NCBI RefSeq assembly: GCF_003269295.1 | Contig: NZ_QLTT01000001.1 | Coordinates: 1,011,635 to 1,075,634, forward strand | DNA length: 64,000 nt | Source: Lentzea atacamensis | GTDB taxonomy: Bacteria; Actinomycetota; Actinomycetes; Mycobacteriales; Pseudonocardiaceae | Direction: 5' to 3' | Shown: positions 16,399 through 24,735 of the stretch, in pieces | Layout of the letters: each line of letters starts with the position of its first letter | Position numbering within the stretch: position 1 is the first letter of the stretch | The notes under the pieces: generated by a model | What the model was told of the DNA's origin: nothing | The model's database searches: none | The model's input: the letters and a program-made list of their open reading frames with translations, nothing else | Position numbers and translations under genes: made by a program

Positions 16399-18573
16399 CT
16401 ACAGCAGCTTGTCCTGCGTGATCGGCAGGTCTCGGACGCGCCGGCCGGTGGCGTGGTAGATCGCGTTGCCGATGGCGGCGGGTACGCCCGTGATCGGCGT
16501 CTCGCCGAAGCCACGTGCGCCCAGCGCGGTGCTTCCGGGATCGGGCTCGTCGACGAACAGCGCTTCCAGTGCGGGAGGAGCGTCCGCGCACACCGGCACC
16601 AGGTAGGTCGACAGGTTGGGGTTGACCACCCTGCCGCTGTTCCGGTCGTAGACCGTGTGTTCCATCAACGCGTGGCCGATTCCCCATGTGACGCCACCGA
16701 TCACCTGCCCGCGCGCGGTGCGGCGGTTCATCACCCTGCCGATGTCGTGGGCTGTGACGACCCGCGTCACGCGGACCGAGCCCAGTCGCGCGTGGACGCG
16801 GACTTCCACGAACACCACGCCGTAGGACAGGCCTGGGAGGTTGGGCCCACTGCCGGTCGCCTCAACCGGCTCACCGGCCCTGCTCACCACAGCGCGGTAG
16901 CTGTCCCGGCGTTGGTGGTTCCGGGAGTGGATCAGGTGACCGTGCCTGGTTTCGACCTCGTCCGCCGGGACCCCGAACAACGGGGATCGCTCGTCGGCCA
17001 CAGCGAGTCCCACCACCGCGTCCCGCGCGGCTCTGGCCGCTCGGTCCACCGGGCCGCTGACGCTGGCGATCGTGGCCGAAGCGGCCGACAGACCGGCGAC
17101 GGGCAGGGCTGTGTCGCCGATGTGCGCCTGGATGACGTCGAGTGGCACGCCCATGGCGTCAGCGACGATCTGGCTGATGATCGTGTACGTGCCGGTGCCG
17201 ATGTCCTGGGTGGCTGTGCGGAGCACGACTTTGCCGTCGACACCGACCGTGACCGAGGCATTGGACGGCATGGCGCCGAAGGTGTGCATCTCGGTGGCCA
17301 TACCCCACCCGACGTACTCGTCGCCGTCCTTCGTCGCGCCCGGCTTGCGCTTGCGCTGCGACCAGCCGAACGCCTGGGAGGCCATGTCGTAGCACTTGAG
17401 CAGGTGCTTGCTGCCGAATCGCTGGCCGGTCTCCTGGTTGAACTCGGTGTGGTTGCGCCTGCGCAGTTCCACCGGGTCCATGTCCAGCGCCCAGCTGAGT
17501 TCGTCGAGAGCGGTTTCCAGTCCGAAGTGGGCTGTCGTCTCCGGCGAACGCATGTAGCTGGAAGTGGCGACGTCGAGCCGCACGCCCTCCTGCCTGACGT
17601 GCACGTTCGGGCAGTCGTAGAGCAAACGTGCCGATTCGCTGGCGTTGAAGATCGCCTCGTCGGTGTTGCTCAGCTGAGCGGTTGTCGTGTCGAGGATGGC
17701 GGTCAGCTTCCCCGCTCGGGTGGCACCGAGCCGAATGTGCTGACGGAACTCCGAACGGTGACCAGCCATCGTGTACATCTGGGCGCGACTGAGCACCAGC
17801 CGGATCGGGCGGCGCAAGACCCGCGCTGCCGCGGCGTTGATGATGGTGTGTGACCAGAGGGGCCCCTTCGCACCGAAGCCGCCGCCCAGATACGGGGCCA
17901 CCACCCTGACGTTCTCGACCGGCAGCGCGAAGACGGCGGCGATCGTTCCCTTGGTGAGGTTCACGCCCTGCGCAGTCTCGTGCAGCGTCAACCGGTCGCC
18001 GTCCCACTGCGCAGTGGTGGCGTGCGGCTCGATCGGGTTGTGATGCCGGGTGGCGCTCGAACAGCGGGCTTCCACGCGGACCTCAGCCCGCGCCAGCGCG
18101 GCTGCCGCGTCACCGCGCTTGATCTCGTTGGGCCGGTTGCGGAACGGTGGTGGCAGGTGCGGTGGTCCAGCCGCGTCGTCGATCACCACTCGTGGCCGCT
18201 CCGCGCGGTAGCGGACGGCTACCAGGGCGGCGGCCTCGTGCGCCTGCTCGACCGTGTTCGCGACCACGATCGCCACGGGCTGACCGACGTGGTGAATCGC
18301 CGTGTCCTGCATCGGGATGAACCCTTTGAGGTAGGGGAACGGCGGCACGGTCAGCCGCGGCATGTCGCGATGCGTCAGCACGGCGACCACACCCGGATGA
18401 GCCAGCGCGGCCGACGTGTCGATGTCCGTCACCTCGCCCTTCGCGACCTCACTCGTGACCAGGAACCCGTGCAGGGCACCGGGAACCGGGTCGTCCGCCG
18501 GGTACCGGGCGGCACCGGTCACCTTGACCCTGCCGTCGACCCGCGCGACCGGGCGTCCCACCAGACCCGTCAT
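16399..18573 (-). CDS. paoC: aldehyde/xanthine oxidoreductase molybdenum-binding subunit
   Basis: The 724-residue protein is the large molybdopterin-binding subunit of a xanthine-oxidase-family enzyme, close in length and layout to E. coli PaoC. Visible motifs include LGGGFGAKG in the cofactor domain and GARGFGETPITG near the C-terminus, whose Glu (about residue 691) is the catalytic base. It would oxidise an aldehyde or N-heterocycle with water as oxygen source. It is the last gene of a three-gene operon with FAD and 2Fe-2S subunits, its start overlapping the stop of the FAD subunit gene. No XdhC/PaoD-type maturation factor lies in the window. Confidence 0.92.
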   Translation of the reverse strand: MTGLVGRPVARVDGRVKVTGAARYPADDPVPGALHGFLVTSEVAKGEVTDIDTSAALAHPGVVAVLTHRDMPRLTVPPFPYLKGFIPMQDTAIHHVGQPVAIVVANTVEQAHEAAALVAVRYRAERPRVVIDDAAGPPHLPPPFRNRPNEIKRGDAAAALARAEVRVEARCSSATRHHNPIEPHATTAQWDGDRLTLHETAQGVNLTKGTIAAVFALPVENVRVVAPYLGGGFGAKGPLWSHTIINAAAARVLRRPIRLVLSRAQMYTMAGHRSEFRQHIRLGATRAGKLTAILDTTTAQLSNTDEAIFNASESARLLYDCPNVHVRQEGVRLDVATSSYMRSPETTAHFGLETALDELSWALDMDPVELRRRNHTEFNQETGQRFGSKHLLKCYDMASQAFGWSQRKRKPGATKDGDEYVGWGMATEMHTFGAMPSNASVTVGVDGKVVLRTATQDIGTGTYTIISQIVADAMGVPLDVIQAHIGDTALPVAGLSAASATIASVSGPVDRAARAARDAVVGLAVADERSPLFGVPADEVETRHGHLIHSRNHQRRDSYRAVVSRAGEPVEATGSGPNLPGLSYGVVFVEVRVHARLGSVRVTRVVTAHDIGRVMNRRTARGQVIGGVTWGIGHALMEHTVYDRNSGRVVNPNLSTYLVPVCADAPPALEALFVDEPDPGSTALGARGFGETPITGVPAAIGNAIYHATGRRVRDLPITQDKLL

Positions 18574-19553
18574 CGCAGACCTCCCAGATCGAGCAACAGC
18601 TCGGCCAGCGCACGCTGCACCAGTTCGACTTTGAACTCGTTGCCCTGCCTGGGCACGGCCTCACGTACGAGCACGCGTCCGGCCTGTTCGACCGTCGCCA
18701 CCGTCAGGTTCTTCCCCCGCAGTTCCGCTTCGGCCTCGGCGGAACGCCAGGGTTTGGTCGCGATCCCGCCGAAGGCCAGCCTGATGTCGCGCACGAAGTG
18801 CCCGCGGAGGTCCAGCGCGGCCGCGACCGAGACCACGGCGAACTCGAACGTGGCGCGGTCGCGCAACTTGAGATACCGCGACCTCCTCGCAGTCGGGTGC
18901 CGCGGCACCTCGACCGCGGTGATGAGCTCAGCGGGCCGCAGAGATGTTTCGACCTGAGGCGTGTCGCCGGGAAGGCGGTAGAACTCACCGACGGGAATCC
19001 GGCGCGCACCACCTGGTCCGAGCACGTGGACCGCCGCGTCCAGAGCCGTCAGAGCCACCGCGAGGTCGGACGGGTGGGTGGCGATGCAACTTTCGCTGCC
19101 GCCCAGCACCGCGTGCCCTCGATTCCACCCCTGCAAGGCGGGGCACCCGCTGCCGGGCACGCGCTTGTTGCACGCCGACCCGGTGTCGCGGAAGTAACCG
19201 CACCTCGTGCGTTGCAACAGGTTTCCGCCCATCGTGGCCATGTTGCGCACCTGCGGCGACGCGGATGCCAGCAGTGCCTCAGCGAGCACGGGGAAACGAG
19301 CGCGGACCGCGTGGTGTTCGGCCACCTGCCTCATCCTGGCCAGCCCGCCGATGCGCAGGCCGCTCGCGGACTCGGTGACGCGAGCCAGGTCGAGCTTGTT
19401 GACGTCGATCAGATGCTGGTGGTGCTGCACCCCGTCCTTCATCAGGTTCAGCAGATCGGTACCGCCCGCGATGAACGCCGCTCCAGGTGTCCGGCCCGCC
19501 AGACGGACGGCTTCGGCGGAGTCACGTGCCGAGGCGTAGCTGAAGGACCTCAT
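18570..19553 (-). CDS. paoB: aldehyde oxidoreductase FAD-binding subunit
   Basis: The 327-residue protein begins MRSFSYASARDSAEAVRL and has the FAD loop AAFIAGGTDLLNLMKDGV and the second flavin segment ASPQVRNMATMGGNLLQRTRC, as in the CoxM/PaoB family. A stretch CGYFRDTGSACNKRVPGSGCPA resembles the extra [4Fe-4S]-binding region described for PaoB. Start ATG 19553 overlaps the stop of the Fe-S subunit gene. It passes electrons between the 2Fe-2S subunit and an external acceptor. Confidence 0.92.
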   Translation of the reverse strand: MRSFSYASARDSAEAVRLAGRTPGAAFIAGGTDLLNLMKDGVQHHQHLIDVNKLDLARVTESASGLRIGGLARMRQVAEHHAVRARFPVLAEALLASASPQVRNMATMGGNLLQRTRCGYFRDTGSACNKRVPGSGCPALQGWNRGHAVLGGSESCIATHPSDLAVALTALDAAVHVLGPGGARRIPVGEFYRLPGDTPQVETSLRPAELITAVEVPRHPTARRSRYLKLRDRATFEFAVVSVAAALDLRGHFVRDIRLAFGGIATKPWRSAEAEAELRGKNLTVATVEQAGRVLVREAVPRQGNEFKVELVQRALAELLLDLGGLR

Positions 19554-20176
19554 CCGCGTACCTCCCGTGCCGCGTCGGCCACCGCGGCGACGATGTTCTG
19601 GTAGCAGGCGCAGCGACAGATGTTGCCGCTCATCCACTGCCGGATCTCTTCCTCCGACCCGGTGTGGCCTTCCCGGATGCACGCGACCGCGGACATGATC
19701 TGTCCGGGTGTGCAACCACCGCACTGGAACGCGTCGCGGCGGATGAACGCCTCTTGCACGGGATGCAGGCGGTCGCCGTCAGCGAGTCCCTCAACAGTCG
19801 TGATGGCGCTGCCTTGGCGCATCACCGCCAGCGTCAGGCACGACTTGATGCGCTCGCCGTCGACGAGAACTGTGCACGCGCCACACTCCCCGCGGTCGCA
19901 GCCCTTCTTCGTACCGGTCAGCGCGAGACGCTCACGAAGCGCGTCCAGCAGCGTGACCCTCGGCTCGACCGTGACGGCGTGCTTGCGCCCGTTGACCGAC
20001 AGGGTGATCTCCATGGCCTCCGCCACGCCCCCGGCCGTCGTCGGTGCGGCTGCCGGCACGGATGAGGCCGCGACCGCGGGCGCAGGCACGAGCGTGGCGC
20101 CGGCAGCGGCCACAGCCGTGGACTTCAGCACGGTCCGGCGCGTGTGGGTCGTCGCAGGGTGAGGTGACTCGGGCAC
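19550..20176 (-). CDS. paoA: Tat-exported 2Fe-2S subunit of aldehyde oxidoreductase
   Basis: The 208-residue protein starts at GTG 20176 after GAGGAG. Residues 11-40 form a Tat signal (RRTVLK then an Ala-rich segment), as in E. coli PaoA. A plant-type 2Fe-2S domain follows with Cys93, 98, 101 and 113, and a second cluster domain with Cys152, 155, 187 and 189. The signal implies that the whole three-subunit enzyme is exported folded. It is the first gene of the operon, facing a divergent TetR gene across paired operator-like repeats. Confidence 0.92.
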   Translation of the reverse strand: MPESPHPATTHTRRTVLKSTAVAAAGATLVPAPAVAASSVPAAAPTTAGGVAEAMEITLSVNGRKHAVTVEPRVTLLDALRERLALTGTKKGCDRGECGACTVLVDGERIKSCLTLAVMRQGSAITTVEGLADGDRLHPVQEAFIRRDAFQCGGCTPGQIMSAVACIREGHTGSEEEIRQWMSGNICRCACYQNIVAAVADAAREVRG

Positions 20177-20198
20177 CGCTCCTCCTCGACTGGATTGA

Positions 20199-20213
20199 TG
20201 TAACAGCGGTACA
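20199..20213. promoter_or_regulatory. operator-like repeat, copy 1
   Basis: TGTAACAGCGGTACA has TGTA and TACA arms around seven bases. A close copy lies at 20271-20285. It sits 23 bases upstream of the Fe-S subunit start, between divergent genes, so it is a likely TetR-family binding site. Confidence 0.55.
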
Positions 20214-20220
20214 AGAAGTT

Positions 20221-20243
20221 GGGTAACGCCGCTAGCGTAACCC
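20221..20243. promoter_or_regulatory. imperfect palindrome between pao operon and TetR gene
   Basis: GGGTAACG and CGTAACCC arms flank a seven-base centre. It lies midway between the two TGTA/TACA sites and may be part of the same control region. Confidence 0.4.
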
Positions 20244-20270
20244 GCCGATCTAACGTCGACAAGCCCGCGC

Positions 20271-20285
20271 TGTAACATCGCTACA
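20271..20285. promoter_or_regulatory. operator-like repeat, copy 2
   Basis: TGTAACATCGCTACA differs from copy 1 at only two positions and ends on the first base of the TetR gene start codon, which fits autorepression. Confidence 0.55.
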
Positions 20286-20974
20286 TGGCGAGTTCGACTC
20301 GAGAGCACATCCTCGAGGTGACGACAGCGCTGCTCAGCGACGTCGGCGCTGCAGCGGTGTCCGTTCGTGACGTGTGCCAGGCCGCAGGCGTCACGGCACC
20401 CACGCTGTACCACCACTTCGGAGACAAACAGGGCCTGCTGGAAGCGGTTGCCGCACAAGGCTTCGAGCGCTACCTCGCCACCAAACAGGGCCATGGGCCG
20501 TCGGCTGATCCGCTGGCCGACCTGCGAGCGGGCTGGGATCGGCACGTCGAGTTCGGCCTGACGCACCCGGCGTTCTACCAGCTCATGTACGGCCCCACCG
20601 GCAGCCGCACACACGCCGCCGAGCAGCAGGGACTGCAGATCCTGCACGCCATGCTGGTTCGCCTCGCGGAACAGGGACGCCTGTCCATGACACCCGACGA
20701 AGCGGTTCCGGTCATTCACGCCGCGTGCGTCGGAACGACGTTGACGATGCTGTCCAACCCCGACAGCCCCTCACACCGAGGACTGTCGGAGCGAGTGCGT
20801 GACGCCATCTTCGCCGCGGTCGTCACGCACCAGTACTCCGACGACGATCCGGCCACGACGCTGTCAGCGCAGGCAGGCACTTTGCTCGCGACGCTCGCCG
20901 GTCAGCACGACCTGGACCTGTCACCGGGCGAGCGGCTTCTCCTCACGGAGTTGCTGACCCGCTGGGTCCGTTGA
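20285..20974 (+). CDS. TetR/AcrR-family transcriptional regulator
   Basis: The 229-residue protein has an N-terminal TetR helix-turn-helix (VSVRDVCQAAGVTAPTLYHHFGDKQGLLEAV, residues 27-57) and a long helical ligand domain. It is divergent from the PaoABC-type operon, and near-identical repeats lie at both gene starts, so it very likely represses the oxidoreductase operon and itself. The inducer could be an aldehyde or aromatic substrate. ATG 20285 immediately follows one repeat, so the transcript leader must be very short or absent. Confidence 0.88.
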   Translation: MASSTREHILEVTTALLSDVGAAAVSVRDVCQAAGVTAPTLYHHFGDKQGLLEAVAAQGFERYLATKQGHGPSADPLADLRAGWDRHVEFGLTHPAFYQLMYGPTGSRTHAAEQQGLQILHAMLVRLAEQGRLSMTPDEAVPVIHAACVGTTLTMLSNPDSPSHRGLSERVRDAIFAAVVTHQYSDDDPATTLSAQAGTLLATLAGQHDLDLSPGERLLLTELLTRWVR

Positions 20975-20992
20975 CCCGCACGCGGCAGTTGC

Positions 20993-21889
20993 CTAGTGGC
21001 GGTTGCCGACAGCGTCGAACCAGTTCAGCGTCCTGCGCCAGGCCTCCGTCGCGCCGTGTGGGTTGAACCGGGCTCCGGTGTCGTTGAAGAAGGCGTGATC
21101 GGCCTGGGTGAAGGTGAGGAGTTCGTATTTCAGCCTCGCTGCTTCCAGAGCTGCTTTGGCCGCCGGCCGGGTCGCGTTGACCCTGGCGTCGAGTCCGCCG
21201 TACACCCCGAGCACCGCGGCGCGGGAGCCTCGGAAGTTCCCGCCTTCCGGGAACGGCCCGTAGTAGGCGGCACCCGCTGCCAGGCGTGGCTCGTCCGAGG
21301 TGAGCAGGCGCCACACCATGTTGCCGCCGAAGCAATAGCCGACCGCACACAGTTTCTTGTCGCGCACGCGCCGCTTGAGCTCGGTCAGGGCGGCTTTCAT
21401 GTCCGCCACGAAACGTTCCGGCGGGATCCGCGACAGCGCGGCCGCCACCTCGGCTTCACCGGGGAACGCCCCGGTGCCGCCCTCCTCGGACAGCAGGTCG
21501 AGCGCCAGTGCGGAGTACCCGCTGGCGGCGAATCGCCCGGCGACCGTGCGGATGTGCTCGTTCAGCCCGCGGTTCTCGTGGATGACCAGCACGCCACCAC
21601 GGGGCTTTTCGGCAGCCGCCCAAGCAGCCATCAGCGGCACGCGGGGTCCCTCGAACGTGATCGGCTGATGAGGGACGGGAGCCCAACTCGTCTCGGACGA
21701 GGAACGTTTGCCACGCTCCGGCTCGGCTGCCGCCGCGGTACCGGAAGCGAACGCGGACAGCAGCCCACTCGCTGCCGCACCGGTGATCCCGAGCAGCCCG
21801 AGGCGGCGTACCGCTTCCCTCCGGTTGATGATGCCGTCGACGAGGTCTTCCGCGACCTCTTCTGCGAGATACCGCTGAATCTCCGTCAT
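20993..21889 (-). CDS. dienelactone hydrolase family protein, exported
   Basis: ATG 21889 gives 298 residues. A twin-Arg-like segment (NRREAVRRLGLLG, residues 22-34) followed by an Ala/Gly-rich hydrophobic stretch suggests Tat export. The hydrolase domain has the dienelactone hydrolase features: HENRG with Glu105, the GYCFGG nucleophile elbow with Cys186, and the QADHAFFND His motif near the C-terminus. The family opens lactone rings by a Cys-His-Asp triad. It converges with the TetR gene and may belong with the oxidoreductase in aromatic catabolism, but this is inference. Confidence 0.85.
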   Translation of the reverse strand: MTEIQRYLAEEVAEDLVDGIINRREAVRRLGLLGITGAAASGLLSAFASGTAAAAEPERGKRSSSETSWAPVPHQPITFEGPRVPLMAAWAAAEKPRGGVLVIHENRGLNEHIRTVAGRFAASGYSALALDLLSEEGGTGAFPGEAEVAAALSRIPPERFVADMKAALTELKRRVRDKKLCAVGYCFGGNMVWRLLTSDEPRLAAGAAYYGPFPEGGNFRGSRAAVLGVYGGLDARVNATRPAAKAALEAARLKYELLTFTQADHAFFNDTGARFNPHGATEAWRRTLNWFDAVGNRH

Positions 21890-22077
21890 GGCTACTCCCA
21901 ACAGACTCTGCGAGAGTGGCACCGGCGTGGGCCGGCAGCCCACGGTGTCCGGACGAGAATAGACCTCACAGACAGGTGCTGGCAGTCCGCAGCGCTACCG
22001 TTCCTGCTCGTTTGGCTTCTCCGTCCGCGCATCGGCTCGTGTCACAGCAACGCCCGACTGGACGTCAACACCGGAGG

Positions 22078-22306
22078 TCGCCGTCCACCGCGAGCCACCC
22101 CGGCACAGACTGCGCTGGCATGGCTGCTGACCCGCGGCGACGACATCGCCCCCATCTCCGGAACCCGCCGGGTCGCGCGCGTCGAAGACAACACCGCCGC
22201 CGACAGCGTTGAGCTCAGCGCCGCTCAGCTCGACCGCCTGAACAACCTCACCCCGGCCGCAGGCGAGCGCCACGACGAGGCGAACATGGCCAGCATCGAC
22301 CGCTGA
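22078..22306 (+). pseudogene. C-terminal fragment of an aldo/keto reductase
   Basis: The frame ending at 22306 encodes ATPAQTALAWLLTRGDDIAP then SGTRRVARVEDNTAADSVELS then LTPAAGERHDEANMASIDR, the C-terminal end of actinomycete aldo/keto reductases. The catalytic N-terminal two thirds are absent; upstream sequence belongs to other context. A dead gene remnant. Confidence 0.7.
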
Positions 22307-22307
22307 A

Positions 22308-22464
22308 GAACTTCGTCCACTGGTACAGCCGTTACCTGGCGGCCGAGTTCGGGGAGCGCGGGTCGTTTCCGTCTCTCCGCAGAGCTTCGACGCCGCGATG
22401 GGGAGCCTGGAGGAGAACCACGGCGCCGGCGAGCCGGTGAACGAGTGCTCTGAAAGGGCTCATT
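22308..22464 (+). pseudogene. fragment of a short-chain dehydrogenase
   Basis: FVHWYSRYLAAEFGERG in one frame and VVSVSPQSFDAAMGSLEENHGAGEPVNE in another resemble consecutive parts of an SDR protein after its active site, joined by a frameshift near 22360. No N-terminal Rossmann part is present. It directly follows the aldo/keto reductase fragment. Confidence 0.5.
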
Positions 22465-22615
22465 GACCGAGACCGCGCAGATCACTCGACGTTGTGCGAC
22501 CTGATCCCAACGCGAAGCACTGGCGGGTGTCGGCGTGTGAGGCGCAGGAGCTGCAGCACGCGATCATGGGCTGTCCAGGACTGACGCTGCGGGGTGTTTG
22601 CGCTTTCCTTCGAGT

Positions 22616-23164
22616 GTGCTCGGTTCCCCGGCGCTCGAGCAGGTTGTCCAGGCGGCTCGTTCACAGCTCGCGACCGGTGCCGGACACGACGAGGTGATCG
22701 GCCTGCTCAGGCAACGCGGGCTGCGCAAGATCGACTGCATCAGGGTCGTCCAGGTGGCAATCGGTCTTTCGCACGGAGAGGCGAAACGGCTCGTTCACCA
22801 CAGCCCGGTGTGGGCCGACCGTCGTGAGGCCGACGAAGCGGTTGAGGAGATGTTCTGGCGCGCGCTGTTCATCAGCGCACTGGTCGGGGAGGCAGAGGTC
22901 ACCGCGCCCGCCGAGGATGTGGCCGAGTGTCATGAGCGTCAGCAGCGGGCCAGAACCCAACTGCACCAGGCGGCCGCCGGCCTGCCCGATGAACTGTTGA
23001 CCCGCTACCGCGAGTCGATGGCCGAGAACTTGCACGGCCGGGCGTTCGCGGCGCCAGTGGCGGTGTGGTCCCCCTGGTCAGCTGCGGCCGTCCCACTCGG
23101 GTCACGGGAGGACGATCGCGAGGACGTAGCGGGCCGGGTCGTCGCCGCGACAGCGCCACCGTGA
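22616..23164 (+). CDS. hypothetical protein
   Basis: The frame encodes about 182 residues from GTG 22616 (TTG 22598 is also possible). The sequence is helical and charged (LLRQRGLRKIDCIRVVQVAIG; SHGEAKRLVHHSPVWADRREA), with an Ala/Pro-rich tail that overlaps the convergent XRE gene by about 60 bases and may be read-through. The GLSHGEAKRLV segment recalls L7/L12-like helical motifs found in small actinomycete proteins. Function unknown. Confidence 0.5.
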   Translation: MLGSPALEQVVQAARSQLATGAGHDEVIGLLRQRGLRKIDCIRVVQVAIGLSHGEAKRLVHHSPVWADRREADEAVEEMFWRALFISALVGEAEVTAPAEDVAECHERQQRARTQLHQAAAGLPDELLTRYRESMAENLHGRAFAAPVAVWSPWSAAAVPLGSREDDREDVAGRVVAATAPP

Positions 23165-23689
23165 GCTGCCCCAGAGCCGGAAGCGCAGGCAGTCCCCGGC
23201 CCGGGCCTCGTGCAGCGCGCCGTCGGCGGTGACCTCCAGTGCGCCGTCCAGGACCCAGACGTGGTGTTCCAGGCCTGGTACGGGTGAGCCGTCGTAGGCG
23301 ATGTCGGCGCCGGGTCGCAGAGTGACTTCGAGGACCTCGCCGCGCAGTCCGGCCGACGGCGGCGACACGGACCTGCGGGTGATCCCGGCGTCGTCGTCCC
23401 GCCACACGGTCTGCCGGTCGGCGCGCACCAAGGGCGACGGTGCCGGTTCCACCTCGGCCAGCAGTCGTGACATCGTCAGCTCGTAGGTCGCGCACAGCTT
23501 GCTCAGCAGCGCCGTTGTGGGACTGACCTCCGCGCGTTCCAGCCGCGACAGCGTCGATCGGCTGACTCCCGAGCGTTGGGCGAGGTCTTCCAGCGACCAC
23601 GCCCGTTCGGTGCGAAGCTCGGCGAGCCGGGCGGCCAGGCGCAGCTCCAGCTGGTCTTCGTGGTCAGCACCACCTTCTGGGTGTCCCAT
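23102..23689 (-). CDS. XRE-family regulator with cupin domain
   Basis: The 195-residue protein has an N-terminal helix-turn-helix (SLEDLAQRSGVSRSTLSRLERAEV, residues 31-54) and a C-terminal cupin domain (LEVTLRPGADIAYDG; LEHHVWVLDGALEVTADG). The family senses small molecules through the cupin. Start ATG 23689 lies inside one arm of a 37-bp palindrome shared with the divergent acetyltransferase gene. No ribosome-binding site is visible, which suggests leaderless translation. ATG 23710 would add seven residues. It probably represses both genes. Confidence 0.87.
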   Translation of the reverse strand: MGHPEGGADHEDQLELRLAARLAELRTERAWSLEDLAQRSGVSRSTLSRLERAEVSPTTALLSKLCATYELTMSRLLAEVEPAPSPLVRADRQTVWRDDDAGITRRSVSPPSAGLRGEVLEVTLRPGADIAYDGSPVPGLEHHVWVLDGALEVTADGALHEARAGDCLRFRLWGSSRWRCRGDDPARYVLAIVLP

Positions 23690-23718
23690 ATCGGGGATAC
23701 TATCCCGCATATGGGACA
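23682..23718. promoter_or_regulatory. 37-bp palindrome containing both divergent start codons
   Basis: The left arm TGTCCCATATCGGGGATA pairs with the right arm at 16 of 18 positions around a single central base at 23700. The ATG of the XRE gene and the ATG of the GNAT gene are in opposite arms, so both proteins begin Met-Gly-His. This is a strong candidate for the XRE operator, controlling two leaderless transcripts. Confidence 0.75.
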
Positions 23719-24211
23719 CCAGGATGCAGACACGTTGACGATCGAACCCGACGACCTCACCCGCCAGCCGGTTCGGGACCTGATCAGCGAGCACCTCGCC
23801 GACATGTACGCGACCTCGCCCGCCGAGAGCGTGCACGCCCTGAGCCACGCGGACCTGCGTGAGGCCGGGGTGTCGTTCTGGACCTCGTGGAGCGAGGGAG
23901 TGCTGCTCGGGTGCGCCGCGCTGAAGGAACTCTCCCCGATCGAGGGGGAGATCAAGACGATGCGCACCCGGCCGGAGGCCCGCGGTCGAGGCGTGGCCGC
24001 GCACATGCTCGCCTTCCTGATCGAGGAGTCCCGCAGGCGCGGCTATCGCAGGATCAGCCTGGAGACGGGCAGTCAGGACTTCTTCGCGCCGGCCCGACGC
24101 CTCTACGCCCGGCACGGATTCGTGTCGTGCCCGCCGTTCGCCGACTACCGTCCGGATCCGACCAGTGTGTTCATGACGCTCCGCCTCACGACTGCCCCTG
24201 CAGGTCGCTGA
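23711..24211 (+). CDS. GNAT-family N-acetyltransferase
   Basis: The 166-residue protein has the GNAT acetyl-CoA motif [21 protein letters not shown] (R/Q-x-x-G-x-A type) and the later [21 protein letters not shown] segment, as in ElaA/PhnO-like acetyltransferases. Start ATG 23711 is part of the shared palindrome. It transfers an acetyl group to an unknown amine, and its expression is probably tied to the divergent XRE-cupin regulator. Confidence 0.85.
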   Translation: MGHQDADTLTIEPDDLTRQPVRDLISEHLADMYATSPAESVHALSHADLREAGVSFWTSWSEGVLLGCAALKELSPIEGEIKTMRTRPEARGRGVAAHMLAFLIEESRRRGYRRISLETGSQDFFAPARRLYARHGFVSCPPFADYRPDPTSVFMTLRLTTAPAGR

Positions 24212-24285
24212 CGTCCCAGTCGATCGGGCGCGGTGCCGGTGTTCCACCGGGAATGCGAGCGGCGTGGAAAATGTTGATCGTGGAC

Positions 24286-24717
24286 ATGGCAGACGAGACC
24301 GTCGAGCTCAGCCCCTCCGACTGGGTGCAGAACCAGACCAAGAAGATCCTGGAAACCGGGACCACCGAAGGCGTCCTCGTCCTCGGGAGGCCGATCGTGC
24401 TGCTGACCGTGCGCGGCGCGAAGAGCGGCAAGCTGCGCTACACGCCCGTCATGCGCGTCGAGCACGACGGGCGTTACGCGGTAGTGGCGTCCAAGGGTGG
24501 CGCGCCCGAGCACCCCACCTGGTACCACAACATCAAGGCGCATCCGGAGATCGCGTTGCAGGACGGCACGGTCACGAAGAACTACGTCGCCCACGAGGCC
24601 GACGGCGCCGAACGGGCCGAGTGGTGGGAGCGGGCTGTCGCGGCCTACCCGGCCTACGCCGAGTACCAGGAGAAGACCGACAGGCAGATCCCGGTCTTCG
24701 TCCTCGAACCGAAGTGA
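24286..24717 (+). CDS. deazaflavin-dependent nitroreductase-family oxidoreductase
   Basis: The 143-residue protein matches the DUF385/Ddn family: [20 protein letters not shown], then [19 protein letters not shown], then [21 protein letters not shown]. The family binds coenzyme F420 and reduces quinones, nitro compounds or other electron-poor substrates. The length and all core blocks are intact. ATG 24286 is chosen; ATG 24271 is possible. No ribosome-binding site is obvious. Confidence 0.9.
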   Translation: MADETVELSPSDWVQNQTKKILETGTTEGVLVLGRPIVLLTVRGAKSGKLRYTPVMRVEHDGRYAVVASKGGAPEHPTWYHNIKAHPEIALQDGTVTKNYVAHEADGAERAEWWERAVAAYPAYAEYQEKTDRQIPVFVLEPK

Positions 24718-24735
24718 CGGGCGGGCCGCGGGAGC

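Noticed and set aside
20996-22306. A 436-residue plus-strand gene covering the dienelactone hydrolase
   Set aside because: Only the last 76 residues are protein-like (aldo/keto reductase end); the rest is antisense to the hydrolase.
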